Below, in pieces: positions 24,810 through 35,961 of a stretch of DNA of 64,000 nt; positions within the stretch are counted from its first letter, which is position 1, and the number at the start of each line of letters is the position of its first letter. This stretch comes from Geothrix terrae (lineage in GTDB: Bacteria > Acidobacteriota > Holophagae > Holophagales > Holophagaceae), in the NCBI RefSeq assembly GCF_022808775.1, contig NZ_JAKZLA010000003.1, positions 186,001 to 250,000 of the forward strand, written 5' to 3'. A program made the position numbers and the translations under genes. The notes beneath the pieces are model-generated. The model did no database searches. It was given only the letters and a program-made list of their open reading frames with translations, and was not told the DNA's origin.

Positions 24810-26191
24810 TAGCGGCCTCCCTTCTTGGCAAAGCCGAACCGGTACTCGGCCCGCAGCAGACCGCGGGTCTCGTGCTTGGCGACGGCGGTGCTTCCGTAGC
24901 TGACGTCGCCGGACACCTTCACGTTCGAGGTGGCCTGGTACCCGAGCGAGCCCACCACTTCATAGAGGTTCCGGATTCCGACGAGGTAGGGGTTGTCGTT
25001 CTCGTAGCGCTGGAGAATGCCGTCCAGGCTGGCGGAGAGCTTGCCCCGGTTGACCATGCCCCAGATGCGGGCCTCCTTGTGGCTGAGGCTCCGGTAGGGG
25101 GTGGCGGGATCCACGAACTTGGTGTTGGCGGCGTTCACCCAGTGGGCGCCGATGCCGCCGAGGAAGGTCCGCTCGCTGGTGGACCACCGGATCTCACCGC
25201 CGGCGCGGTTCACGTCGCCGAAGGTCTCGCGGTGCATGTGGCGGTAGTCGGCCACCAGCTGGACGCCCGTGGGGGCGTTCCAGGTGATGCTGCCCCCGAA
25301 GCCGCGGAACATGTCGTTGTCGTCCTGGCGGAAGAGGGAGGGGAGGTTGGTCCCGGCGAAGTAGGCGAAGAAGTTCCGCTCCGCGTAGTTCCCGGTCACG
25401 GTGACCTGCCCGCCGAGCTTCACGGTGGCGGTGTAGTCGTGCTCGGCGATGCGGGACCGTTCGCGGGTGCCCGGAAGCTGATCCGGATGGCTGGCCACGT
25501 CGAAGATGGTCCGGCCGCGGAGGTCGAAGACGGAGGCCGGGGTGATCCGGACATCCACGCCCAGCTGCTTCCGCGTGTAATCGATGGGGGACGGGATGTC
25601 GAGATCCTTGGCCGCCTTCGTCCCATCCTGCAGGTAGGACACGCCGATCTCGCCGACCTTCGGCATGCGCCAGGCGAACCGGGTCCCGAAGATGAAATCG
25701 CCCTGGAATTCGTAGTCCGACTGGTTCCGGGGATCCACCGTCTTGTAGTAGACAGGCTTCCCTCCGAAGGCCGACACAGAGAAGCCGCCCCGCAGATCAG
25801 TCCGGACGCTGACGCCGTCCACCTGCTCGAAGCCGGTGGCCTGGTTGGCGGTGAAGCGCCCGGCCTTGACCTCGGCGTTGGCCTGGTCGAAGCGGTACTG
25901 GAGGTAGCCGTAGTTCAGATAGCCGCCGGACTTCGAACCATCGAAGTTGCTCGCGTCGCTGAGATCCGTCCGGCCCCAGCCGAAGAGGTGCAGGGAGAGG
26001 TTGTCGGTGCCCAGCTTGGTGGCATCGATGCCCAGGTACTGGGTGGCCGGGGTGAAGGTGGCCTTGTCAAAGCCCGGCGTCTCCTGCTTCCACATCTGGG
26101 CCATGGTGGTGCCGTAGAGGCTCACCTCCTGGCCCCAGGCCGTGGCAGACATCAGTGTGGCAAGCAGGACCACTTGGGTTCGTGGCTTCAT
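24809..26191 (-). CDS. Outer-membrane beta-barrel of a porin-cytochrome conduit
   Basis: 460 aa from the ATG giving MKPRTQVVLLATLMSATAWG, a signal peptide; an in-frame ATG four codons upstream is possible. The rest alternates polar and hydrophobic residues in beta-strand fashion (YGYLQYRFDQANAEVKAGRF) and ends in YRFGFAKKGGR, with an aromatic residue near the terminus as in barrels. Length and context match porins of extracellular electron-transfer conduits; it shows no strong MtrB signature, so it may be one of the shorter alternatives. First gene of the operon running to 20900. Confidence 0.82.
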   Translation of the reverse strand: MKPRTQVVLLATLMSATAWGQEVSLYGTTMAQMWKQETPGFDKATFTPATQYLGIDATKLGTDNLSLHLFGWGRTDLSDASNFDGSKSGGYLNYGYLQYRFDQANAEVKAGRFTANQATGFEQVDGVSVRTDLRGGFSVSAFGGKPVYYKTVDPRNQSDYEFQGDFIFGTRFAWRMPKVGEIGVSYLQDGTKAAKDLDIPSPIDYTRKQLGVDVRITPASVFDLRGRTIFDVASHPDQLPGTRERSRIAEHDYTATVKLGGQVTVTGNYAERNFFAYFAGTNLPSLFRQDDNDMFRGFGGSITWNAPTGVQLVADYRHMHRETFGDVNRAGGEIRWSTSERTFLGGIGAHWVNAANTKFVDPATPYRSLSHKEARIWGMVNRGKLSASLDGILQRYENDNPYLVGIRNLYEVVGSLGYQATSNVKVSGDVSYGSTAVAKHETRGLLRAEYRFGFAKKGGR

Positions 26192-26721
26192 GATTCGCCT
26201 CATGCGGTGGCGTGAATGGACCGGGGTGGAATGGCAGAAGAAACAGGAGCGGAATCTTGGGAAAAGCCTGCCAGCGCGAGCTGGGACGCAGGTGAAAGCT
26301 GATCCTGGCGTCAGAAACAAAACTATAGTCCCCACTCTGGCTACCTCAAGGGTGAAAATGCTCGATTCATTTATGAATGTATGGTTAATTATGACATTTA
26401 TTGGCAATTTTCGCATCTCAATAAGCAATCTAAAATTAATTATTTACGTCATAAATGATCTCCAAAAAGGAGACTTTGAAAGGATTTCGGTTTCAACAGA
26501 TTTACCCTCAGCAGACAAAGTTGTGACCTTTGCCACTGGAGGAAGGTTCCCGCCTTCGAGGCCTGATTTCTGGCATGGGAACCCCTGGTTCGCGGAAAAC
26601 GAGGGCCGGGCATTTGTTCCCGGGAACCCGGTCTGCGGTTCTGGTCGGACCACGCTCCCTGTGACCCTGGGCACTGGCGCGATTCTGCATACTTCCGGCT
26701 TGGAAAAGGTTGGAGGTTTTC
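26192..26721. other. 530-nt divergent intergenic region, AT-rich core
   Basis: Separates the porin operon (minus) from iorAB (plus). The core 26330-26530 is far more AT-rich than its surroundings. It contains an inverted repeat ATTCAT-TT-ATGAAT (26368-26381), a TCTCC-AAAAA-GGAGA hairpin (about 26460-26474) and a half-conserved Crp/Fnr box TTGTGA-N6-CCACTG (26521-26538). Both operon promoters must be here, but I cannot assign -35/-10 elements. Confidence 0.5.
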
Positions 26722-28383
26722 ATGATCCAGAGCACCCTCGCGCTGGGGGTGGAGGCGGTGGGATGCGCCGCCTTCGATGCCGGCATCAAGGGCGCGTTCG
26801 GTTACCCGGGCACGCCATCCACAGAGGGGTTCGAAGCCGTCGAGCTGCTCATCCATGGCGCCCGGGACGGCCGGGTGGCCCAGTGGGCGGCCAATGAGAA
26901 GGTGGCCTACGACCTGGCCCTGGGCCTGAGCTACACCGGGCACCGCGCCCTGGTGACCATGAAGCACGTGGGTCTGAACGTGGCCATGGACGCTTTCGCC
27001 AACTCGGCTCTGACGGGCGTCCGGGGCGGCCTGGTCCTCCTGGTGGCGGACGACCCGGGCATGCACAGCAGCCAGAACGAGCAGGACAGCCGCCGCCTCG
27101 CGGAGTTCGCCTGGCTGCCCTGCCTGGAACCTTCCACGGTCCAGGAATGTTATGACTTCACCTTCCGGGCCTTCGAGCTGTCCGAGGCCCTCCAGGTGCC
27201 CGTGATGCTCCGCATCGTCACGCGTCTGGCCCACTGCCGGGCCGCCCTGACCCGCCGGGCCACGCAAACTCCCACCAGCCTCGGCCTGGCGCCCGAAGCC
27301 ACCATCCAGGACTGGGTGCTCATCCCCTCCAATGCCCGCCGCCGCTATGTGGACCTGCTCGACAAGCAGCCCCGCCTCATGGCCGAGACCACCCCCCTCA
27401 ACCGTCTGGTCCCCGGCACCGTCCGCCGTGGCGTGGCCCTGGCCGGCATGGGGCGGGCCTACTTCGGCCAGCTGCTGCACGAGAACCCCGGGCTCTCCGC
27501 CCTGCCCCGCCTGGAGATCGCCGCCTATCCCGTGGACCCCGCCTTGGAGCAGGCCTTCCTCGGCCAGGTGGATGAGGTGCTGGTCTTCGAGGAGGACTAC
27601 CCGGTGCTGGAGGACCGCCTGGGCCTCCGCGGCACGGCCGCCGTCCGCGGCCGTCTGGACGGGACCCTGCCCCGGACCGGGGAGCTGTCCCCCCGTCTCT
27701 TGAAGAAGGCCCTGGGCCTGGAGCCCCCCACGGGGAAGGCGGCCATCAGCCTGGAGCTGCCCGTGCGCGCCCCCCGCTTCTGCGACGGGTGCGGCCACGT
27801 GGACGCCTACGGGGCCGTGCAGCAGGCCCTGGCCAACGTGGGCGCCGGGGATGCCCGCGTGTTCGGGGACATCGGCTGCTACACCCTGGCCGCCCAAGAG
27901 CCCATGGCCGCCATCCACGCGGTGGTGGAGATGGGCGCCAGCATCAGCATGGCCGTGGGCGCCGCCCTGGCGGGGCAGACTCCCGCGGTGGCGGTCATCG
28001 GCGATTCCACCTTCGGCCACAGCGGCCTGCCCGCCCTGCTCACCGCGGCGGACGCCGGCGTGAACGTCACGGTGGTCATCCTCGACAACCGCGTGGTGGG
28101 CATGACGGGCCAGCAGCCCAGTCAGGCCCTCGACCAGGTGGAGCGCATGGTGCGCGGCATGGGCATCGCGGAGGACCAGCTCCAGGTGCTGCTGCCCGTC
28201 CCGAAGCAGCATGAGGCCAACGTGGCCGCCATGGAGGCGGCCCTGCGACACCCCGGCCCTTCGGTGGTGGTGTTCCGTCGCGAGTGCATCCAGTCCATCC
28301 GCCGGGGCGTGCTGAAGGAGCACGACCGGGAGGAGAAGGCCCGGCAGGAGATGGCCTGCTGCGGCACGGAGGTCCGTCCATGA
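26722..28383 (+). CDS. iorA: Indolepyruvate ferredoxin oxidoreductase, alpha subunit, without ferredoxin domain
   Basis: Oxidatively decarboxylates aryl-pyruvates to aryl-acetyl-CoA. The start is the ATG with GGAGG five nt upstream (MIQSTLALGVEAVG); a TTG four codons earlier is inside the ribosome site. N-terminal pyrimidine domain FGYPGTPSTEG, C-terminal TPP domain CDGCGHVDAYGAVQQAL and GDSTFGHSGLPAL. The 553-aa protein ends at MACCGTEVRP shortly after the TPP domain, whereas typical IorA has a further two-cluster ferredoxin domain of about 60 residues, which is missing. Its stop overlaps iorB as ATGA. Confidence 0.92.
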   Translation: MIQSTLALGVEAVGCAAFDAGIKGAFGYPGTPSTEGFEAVELLIHGARDGRVAQWAANEKVAYDLALGLSYTGHRALVTMKHVGLNVAMDAFANSALTGVRGGLVLLVADDPGMHSSQNEQDSRRLAEFAWLPCLEPSTVQECYDFTFRAFELSEALQVPVMLRIVTRLAHCRAALTRRATQTPTSLGLAPEATIQDWVLIPSNARRRYVDLLDKQPRLMAETTPLNRLVPGTVRRGVALAGMGRAYFGQLLHENPGLSALPRLEIAAYPVDPALEQAFLGQVDEVLVFEEDYPVLEDRLGLRGTAAVRGRLDGTLPRTGELSPRLLKKALGLEPPTGKAAISLELPVRAPRFCDGCGHVDAYGAVQQALANVGAGDARVFGDIGCYTLAAQEPMAAIHAVVEMGASISMAVGAALAGQTPAVAVIGDSTFGHSGLPALLTAADAGVNVTVVILDNRVVGMTGQQPSQALDQVERMVRGMGIAEDQLQVLLPVPKQHEANVAAMEAALRHPGPSVVVFRRECIQSIRRGVLKEHDREEKARQEMACCGTEVRP

Positions 28384-28979
28384 GCGAGTCCCGCATCCAC
28401 GGCATCGTCCTGTCCGGCGTCGGCGGCCAGGGCGTGCTCTCCCTCGCGCAGATCCTGCTGGAGGCCCTGCGCCGCAGCGGCCTCCACGCCCTGCAGTCCG
28501 AGATCCACGGCATGAGCCAGCGGGGCGGCAGCGTCCACGCCCAGGTCTGCTACTCGAAGGTACCCCTCACCTCGCCCATCCTCGATGAGGGCGGCGCCGA
28601 CCTGCTCATCGCCCTCGAGCCCCTGGAGGCCCTGCGCTACGTGTCGATGCTGCGCATGGACGGGCACCTGGCCGTCTCCGAGGAGCCTCAGATGGACATG
28701 GCGGGCTACCCGCCCCTGGACGATGTCTATGCGGCCCTCAAGGCCGTGCGCGGCGCCCACCTCGTGGACACCGAGGACCTGGCCCGGCGCCTCAACCACC
28801 GCCAGGCCGCCGGCATGGCCCTGCTGGGCATGGCCTCCCGGTTCCTGCCCATCGAGGACGGCGTCTGGCGCGAGGTCATCGCCCAGCGCTTCGAAGCCAA
28901 GGGCGCGCGCGTCACCGAGAAGAACCTCGAGGCCTTCGAGGCCGGCCGCGGCCTGATCCACGACCCAGTGGGAGCCTGA
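28380..28979 (+). CDS. iorB: Indolepyruvate oxidoreductase, beta subunit
   Basis: 199-aa gamma-type domain of 2-oxoacid oxidoreductases (IVLSGVGGQGVLSLAQILLEAL; SEIHGMSQRGGSVHAQV). The ATG overlaps the iorA stop (ATGA), so the open frame further upstream is not used. It pairs with IorA and is followed one nt later by the acyl-CoA synthetase, together forming a pathway from amino-acid-derived aryl-pyruvates to aryl-acetates with ATP formation. Confidence 0.93.
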   Translation: MSESRIHGIVLSGVGGQGVLSLAQILLEALRRSGLHALQSEIHGMSQRGGSVHAQVCYSKVPLTSPILDEGGADLLIALEPLEALRYVSMLRMDGHLAVSEEPQMDMAGYPPLDDVYAALKAVRGAHLVDTEDLARRLNHRQAAGMALLGMASRFLPIEDGVWREVIAQRFEAKGARVTEKNLEAFEAGRGLIHDPVGA

Positions 28980-28980
28980 C

Positions 28981-31119
28981 ATGCACACGACCACGGGATT
29001 CCTCCACGAGGGGCGGGCCTATGGCCTGCTCGCCGCCGCGGGCCTGCGGGTCCCCCGCCACGGCTTCCTGGAGGCCGGGCCCCTGCCCTTCGCCCCCGGC
29101 GAGCCCATCGTCCTCAAGGGCATCGCGGACCAGCTCTGGCACAAGTCCGACCAGGGCGCCGTCCACTTCGGGCCCTTCGAGCTGGAGGACCTGAAGGCCG
29201 AAGCGGCCGCCATGAAACAGCGCGTCTCCGGCCATCCCTGGATCGGCGGGCTGGTGTGCGAGAAGGTCGCCTTCAAGCGTCTGGCCGGCCTGCCCACGGA
29301 GGCCCTGGTCTCCCTGAAGCGGGATCCCGAGGCGGGCTGGCTGGTGGTTTGCGGCATCGGCGGCCTCCAGGCCGACGCCTGGGCCGCCCTGGCCCCGCCC
29401 ATGATCTGGCCCCTGGGCCTCTGCACGCCGGAGCAGGCTCTGGCGGACCTGCGCGAGCACTGGCTGGGCCGCACCTGGCTGGGCCGCCAGCGGGGCGCCG
29501 AGGCCCTCACGGACGAAGCGAAGCTCCTGGCCTTCCTCCAGGGGCTGTGGAAAGCGGCCGAGGGCCTGGCCCGCGAAGGCGTCACCCTGCTGGAGCTCAA
29601 CCCCGTGGTGCTGGACAGTGAAGGCCTGCCCACGGCCCTGGACGGCGTGGGCACCCTCGAGGCGGGCCCGGCCGAACCGCCCGCCACGCCGGATCCGGCC
29701 TGGTACCGGGCCCTGGTGGCGCCCCGGGACCTGGTCATCGCCGGCGTGTCCAGCCGGGAGGGCACCGTGGGCCGGATCATCCTGGAGAACGTCCAGCGCT
29801 CGAGCCTCCCGGCCGGAGCCATCCGCCTCATCAAGCCCGGCGCCACTGAATTCCTGGGCCTGCCCTGCCTCGGCTCGGTCGCCGACCTGGCTGCGGCCCC
29901 CACGGACCAGCTCATCCTCTCCCTGCCCGCGCCCCTGACCCTGGAGGTGGTGGAGCAGCTCTGCCGGCAGGGAGGCGGCGCCACCGTCGTCTACGTGGTG
30001 GCCGGCGGCCTGGGCGACGGCGCCGACTGCGAGGGCCTCGGCAAGCGGCTGGTGGCCTGTCTCGACGAGCACCGCCGCGCCGGGAAGTGGACCCCCGCCC
30101 TGGTGGGGCCCAACGGCCTCGGGCTCTACAGTCCGGACCTGGACCTGAACACCCTGTTCATCCCCGACGAGAAGCTGCCCCTGCGGCCCCACTCCGGCCA
30201 CGCGGCCCTGGTGAGCCAGAGCGGCGCCTTCCTCATCACCCGCCTGAGCCGCCGCCCCGAGCTGGGCCTCCGCGCCGCCGTGGCCATCGGCAACCAGATG
30301 GACCTGCGCTGCTCCGACTTCCTGGCGGGCTTCGGCTCGGACCCGGCGGTGAAGGTGGTGGGCGCCTACCTGGAGGGCTTCGCCCCCGGTGACCTCCAGG
30401 CCACGGCCGAAGCCGCCAAGCAGCTTCGCGCCGCGGGCCGCCGCGTCCTGCTCTACAAGGGCGGGCGCAGCCAGGAGGGCATGGCCGCCGCCAGCAGCCA
30501 CACCGGAGCCCTGGCGGGCGACCACGCCCTGCAGGCCAGCGTGCTGCGCCAGGCGGGCGCCATGCTGGCCGAGCGCATCGAGGCCTTCGACGCCGCCCTC
30601 TCCTGGCTGGCCGCCTACGCCGAGGGGACGCCCCGCCGCGTGGCCATCGTGACCAATGCGGGCTTCGAGTCCGTGGCCTCCGCCGACCTGCTGACTGGCC
30701 CCTTTCGGGGGGCGAAGCTCACCGAGGCCGAGACAGCGGCCCTCACGGCCGCCATCGAGGCCCACGGCCTCACGGGCCTCGTGAGCGCCCGCCTGCCCCT
30801 GGACCTCACGCCCATGGCCGACGAGGCCGCCTACCTGGCCGGCGCGCGCCTGCTCCTGGCCTCCGAGGCCGATGCCGTGGTGGTGGGCCTGGTGCCCCTC
30901 ACCCGCCGCCTGGGCACCGCCGATCCGGCGGACTTCGGCCCCTTCGCGAAGGCCCTGGCCGACCTGGCCCGCGAAAGCGGCAAGTGGGTGGGCGTGGCGG
31001 TGGAGGGCGGCGCCATCTACGACGCCTACCGCCAGGGCCTGCGCGAGGCCGGCCTGCCCGTCTTCCTCACCATGGAGGAGGCCCTGGAGGGACTGCGGCT
31101 GATCGCGTCAGAGCTGTGA
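28981..31119 (+). CDS. ADP-forming acyl-CoA synthetase, permuted domain order
   Basis: 712-aa single-chain NDP-forming acyl-CoA synthetase. The ATP-grasp part comes first (about 1-230: YGLLAAAGLRVPRHGF, IVLKGIADQLWHKSDQGAV), then the CoA-binding Rossmann domain (about 245-340: DLVIAGVSSREGTVGRII), the ligase domains (GPNGLGLYSP, LVSQSGAFL) and the SSHTGALAGDH segment, whose His aligns with the phospho-His loop. Most fused homologues have the CoA-binding domain first. Directly behind iorAB, it would harvest ATP from aryl- or branched acyl-CoA. Confidence 0.88.
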   Translation: MHTTTGFLHEGRAYGLLAAAGLRVPRHGFLEAGPLPFAPGEPIVLKGIADQLWHKSDQGAVHFGPFELEDLKAEAAAMKQRVSGHPWIGGLVCEKVAFKRLAGLPTEALVSLKRDPEAGWLVVCGIGGLQADAWAALAPPMIWPLGLCTPEQALADLREHWLGRTWLGRQRGAEALTDEAKLLAFLQGLWKAAEGLAREGVTLLELNPVVLDSEGLPTALDGVGTLEAGPAEPPATPDPAWYRALVAPRDLVIAGVSSREGTVGRIILENVQRSSLPAGAIRLIKPGATEFLGLPCLGSVADLAAAPTDQLILSLPAPLTLEVVEQLCRQGGGATVVYVVAGGLGDGADCEGLGKRLVACLDEHRRAGKWTPALVGPNGLGLYSPDLDLNTLFIPDEKLPLRPHSGHAALVSQSGAFLITRLSRRPELGLRAAVAIGNQMDLRCSDFLAGFGSDPAVKVVGAYLEGFAPGDLQATAEAAKQLRAAGRRVLLYKGGRSQEGMAAASSHTGALAGDHALQASVLRQAGAMLAERIEAFDAALSWLAAYAEGTPRRVAIVTNAGFESVASADLLTGPFRGAKLTEAETAALTAAIEAHGLTGLVSARLPLDLTPMADEAAYLAGARLLLASEADAVVVGLVPLTRRLGTADPADFGPFAKALADLARESGKWVGVAVEGGAIYDAYRQGLREAGLPVFLTMEEALEGLRLIASEL

Positions 31120-31150
31120 CCTTCGGCATGGCCAGAAGGGGCATCTGGGG

Positions 31151-31184
31151 TCAGACTCTATTTCGGACCTGAAAGGGCCGAAAT
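31151..31184. repeat. Possible solo REP-like element before ywiC
   Basis: TCAGACTCTATTTCGG followed by ACCTGAAAGGG and CCGAAAT: ATTTCGG (31160-31166) and CCGAAAT (31178-31184) are inverted repeats. The GGGGTCAGACTCTATTT string resembles ends of REP elements associated with Y1-type transposases. The right arm overlaps the ATG of the next gene. Confidence 0.35.
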
Positions 31185-31950
31185 GTCCCGAATCCTCCCC
31201 CCCTTGCGCACCCTCCTACCCGCCGAGCACGGGAGCTGGTTCATGCTCGGGTTCCCACTGGTGCTGGGACTTCTGGTCCGGCCCAGCCTGGCCGGGCTCT
31301 GCCTGGGCTTGGCAGCCCTGGCCTTCTTCCTGGCCCGGCCGCCCCTCCGGCGGGTGCTCAACGGCCAGCGGGATATCCTTCAAATCCGCGCCCTTCTGAT
31401 GTTTGGAGGCTTCGCAGCGGCCTTCGGAGGGCTCGCGCTCTGGCTTTCGGGCCCACGAATCCTGATCCCCCTCGCCCTCGCGGCCCCCTTGGTCTTCCTC
31501 GCCCTCCGAGCCGACCTCCAGCGGGCCGTCCGTTCCCTGGCCGTGGAGCTGGCGGCCCAGGGCGCCTTCGCGGGTCTGGCTGCCGCCATCCTCACGGCCG
31601 GCGGGAGTTCCCTCCCCGAGGCCGGCCGGGCCTGGCTGCTGGTCACGCTGGTGGGCGGCGCCAACCTGGCCCACGTGCGGCGGCTTCTGGGCCATGCCCA
31701 CCACCTGGCCCAGGGGGAGTTGGACCGGCGCCGGGTCCCCGTCCATGTCCTCCACCTGCTGCTGATCGGGGTCTCCGCCCTCCTGCTGGCCCCCCGTGGC
31801 GTCGCCGGGCTGGTCTGGACCGGCTGGGCGGGCCTGCTCTACCTGCGCGCCTTGGTCCCCTATCGGCCCACCCCGGCCCGCACCCTGGGGTGGCGGGAGG
31901 GCGGCTTGAGCGTGCTGGGCCTGCTGCTCCTCTGGCGGGCCCTGCTCTGA
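31183..31950 (+). CDS. YwiC-like integral membrane protein
   Basis: 255 aa, with about six to eight hydrophobic segments. The N-terminal LLPAEHGSWFMLGFPLVLGLL matches the PxEHGxW motif of YwiC-like proteins, found near anaerobic nitrate-respiration genes in other bacteria; the molecular function is unknown. The start ATG lies in the inverted repeat CCGAAATG, with GAAAGGG as ribosome site. It is followed by an Rrf2 regulator and the NarB-like operon, which supports a link to nitrate respiration. Confidence 0.78.
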   Translation: MSRILPPLRTLLPAEHGSWFMLGFPLVLGLLVRPSLAGLCLGLAALAFFLARPPLRRVLNGQRDILQIRALLMFGGFAAAFGGLALWLSGPRILIPLALAAPLVFLALRADLQRAVRSLAVELAAQGAFAGLAAAILTAGGSSLPEAGRAWLLVTLVGGANLAHVRRLLGHAHHLAQGELDRRRVPVHVLHLLLIGVSALLLAPRGVAGLVWTGWAGLLYLRALVPYRPTPARTLGWREGGLSVLGLLLLWRALL

Positions 31951-31962
31951 TCTCGGTCACAA
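31945..31962. promoter_or_regulatory. Candidate Crp/Fnr box before the rrf2 gene at 32022
   Basis: CTCTGA-N6-TCACAA, right half perfect, left half four of six. It overlaps the ywiC stop and is centred 68 nt before the ATG at 32022. Confidence 0.4.
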
Positions 31963-32021
31963 CTAGGGCCGGACTCCCGAATCCCCTGCCACACCCATCA
32001 AATCGGAAGTAATATTCCGGA

Positions 32022-32468
32022 ATGATTTTCTCGACCGCCACGGGCTACGCCCTCCGGGCCCTCGCCGCACTCCCCGAAGACGGGAGCTTCTGCCTGGCCA
32101 AGGACCTGTCGGCGCGCCTCGAGCTCCCCGGCCCCTACCTGGCGAAGATCCTCCAGGGCCTGGTGCAGGCGGAGATCCTCGAATCCGTGCGGGGTCCCAA
32201 GGGCGGCTTCCGCCTGCTGCGGCCTTCCCATCGCATCACCGTGGGCGAGGTGGTCGTGGCCCTGGAGGGCCCGAACTCCATGGACGGCTGCATCATGGGC
32301 TTCCCCACCTGCGGCGGCGACCACCCCTGCCCTCTGCACGAGGCCTGGGGGGCCGTGAAGGCCCAGGTGGCCGCCTCCATGACCGAGGCCACCATCCGCG
32401 ACCTGCAGCTCATGGACCTCCGCCACCAGAAGGAAGCGAAGGACCGCCCTCCCTGCGAAAGACCCTGA
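32022..32468 (+). CDS. Rrf2-family Fe-S regulator
   Basis: 148 aa, winged helix (MIFSTATGYALRALAAL; PGPYLAKILQGLVQAEIL; GPKGGFRLLRP) and Cys90, Cys97, Cys103 as cluster ligands. It is closer to the Rrf2 protein at 52388 than to the pair near 13 kb (both share GPxLAKILQ and a RGPxGGFRL wing). Located 104 nt before the NarB-like operon, in the same direction; probable NO- or redox-sensing control of nitrate genes, by analogy with NsrR. Confidence 0.9.
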   Translation: MIFSTATGYALRALAALPEDGSFCLAKDLSARLELPGPYLAKILQGLVQAEILESVRGPKGGFRLLRPSHRITVGEVVVALEGPNSMDGCIMGFPTCGGDHPCPLHEAWGAVKAQVAASMTEATIRDLQLMDLRHQKEAKDRPPCERP

Positions 32469-32572
32469 GCCCCGCCCCGGATCTCAAGCCTTGAACCGCT
32501 ATTGTTTTGCCCTAAATTAGGACTCTCCGGTCCTTTTCCATGCGATCCGCCTGACGCCTCGGAGTCCCCGCC

Positions 32573-33697
32573 ATGAGTGTCTTCGCCGAACTCGACCTTG
32601 AGCCCCGTCCCCTGCTGGGAGCCGCCCTCGCCACCCTGGCCCTCGGCGTGGCCGTGGCCCTGGGCAGCCGGGGCGGGCGCTGGCTGGATCCGGCCCTCCT
32701 GGGCTACCTGCTGGCCACCCTCTTCGCCTGCTTCGGCGTGGCCTACCGCTACGTCTCCTGGATCGAGCGGCCCGCCACGCGGATGTACTTCCGGCACACG
32801 CTCCGGACCCTGCTCTCGCCCCGGGTCTTCAAGGCCCTGCCGAAGATGGTCCTGCTGGCCCTGGACCAGATCCTCCTCCAGCGCTTCATCGAGAAGCGCT
32901 CCATCAAGCGCTGGGGCGCCCACGCCCTCCTGGCCTGGGGCTGCCTGCTGGGCTTCGCCGTGACCATCCCCCTGGTCTTCGGCTGGGTGCGCTTCACCAG
33001 CGAGGGCCTGGACGCCACCCGCTACCAGGCCTGGGTGCTGGGCTTCCCCGCGGGCTCCTTCCCCCTCGACAGCTTCATCGCCTTCTGCAGCTTCCACATC
33101 CTGGATCTGGCGGCGGTCATGGTCATCGCCGGCTGCGTGCTGAGCCTCATCCGCCGCAAGCAGGACGAAGGGGACACCGCCACCCAGCGCTTCGACCTGG
33201 ATCTGCTGCCCCTGGTGCTCCTCATCGCCGTGAGCATGACGGGCCTGATGCTCACCGCCTCGGAGAAGTGGCTCCAGGGCCGCAACTTCGCCACCCTGGC
33301 CTTCCTCCACGAGCTGACGGTCATCCTCCTGCTGCTGGGCCTGCCCTTCGGCAAGCTCTTCCACGTGGTGCAGCGGCCCGCCCAGCTGGGTGTGACGATC
33401 TACAAGGCCGAAGGCGAGGCCGAGGGTCGCCTGGCCTGCAAGGGCTGCGGCACGCCCTTCATCCGGGCCAACCAGCGCCGCGATCTCGGCGAGCTGTGGA
33501 AGGTGCTCGAGCTGGATGGCGCCCGACACAGCGTCCAAGGCGAAGGTGGGGTCCACCACCTGGACCTGTGCCCCAGGTGCAAGCGGCGCCTGGTGGCCAA
33601 GGCCCAGGGCGAGCGCCTGCACGGAGCCTTCGATCCCTTCGCCACCATCCCGGTCCACGCCGAACCCATTCCTGACGCCACCTCGCTGAAGGCTTGA
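32573..33697 (+). CDS. NarI-like membrane subunit with a C-terminal four-Cys domain
   Basis: 374 aa with about five transmembrane helices (15-50, about 122-145, about 165-195, about 210-230, about 245-268) and His residues at helix ends ([29 protein letters not shown]), as in cytochrome b quinol dehydrogenase subunits. The cytosolic tail has CKGC and CPRC pairs about 45 residues apart, a zinc-ribbon or rubredoxin-like site. It is the first gene of the NarB-like/Fe-S/Rieske operon and ends 2 nt before the molybdoenzyme, so it probably anchors it and supplies quinol electrons. Confidence 0.72.
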   Translation: MSVFAELDLEPRPLLGAALATLALGVAVALGSRGGRWLDPALLGYLLATLFACFGVAYRYVSWIERPATRMYFRHTLRTLLSPRVFKALPKMVLLALDQILLQRFIEKRSIKRWGAHALLAWGCLLGFAVTIPLVFGWVRFTSEGLDATRYQAWVLGFPAGSFPLDSFIAFCSFHILDLAAVMVIAGCVLSLIRRKQDEGDTATQRFDLDLLPLVLLIAVSMTGLMLTASEKWLQGRNFATLAFLHELTVILLLLGLPFGKLFHVVQRPAQLGVTIYKAEGEAEGRLACKGCGTPFIRANQRRDLGELWKVLELDGARHSVQGEGGVHHLDLCPRCKRRLVAKAQGERLHGAFDPFATIPVHAEPIPDATSLKA

Positions 33698-33699
33698 TC

Positions 33700-35960
<2,261 letters not shown>

Positions 35961-35961
<1 letters not shown>

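Noticed and set aside
24807-26428. Porin start at 26428 instead of 26191
   Set aside because: The extra N-terminal 79 residues come from an AT-rich promoter region and would bury the clear signal peptide.
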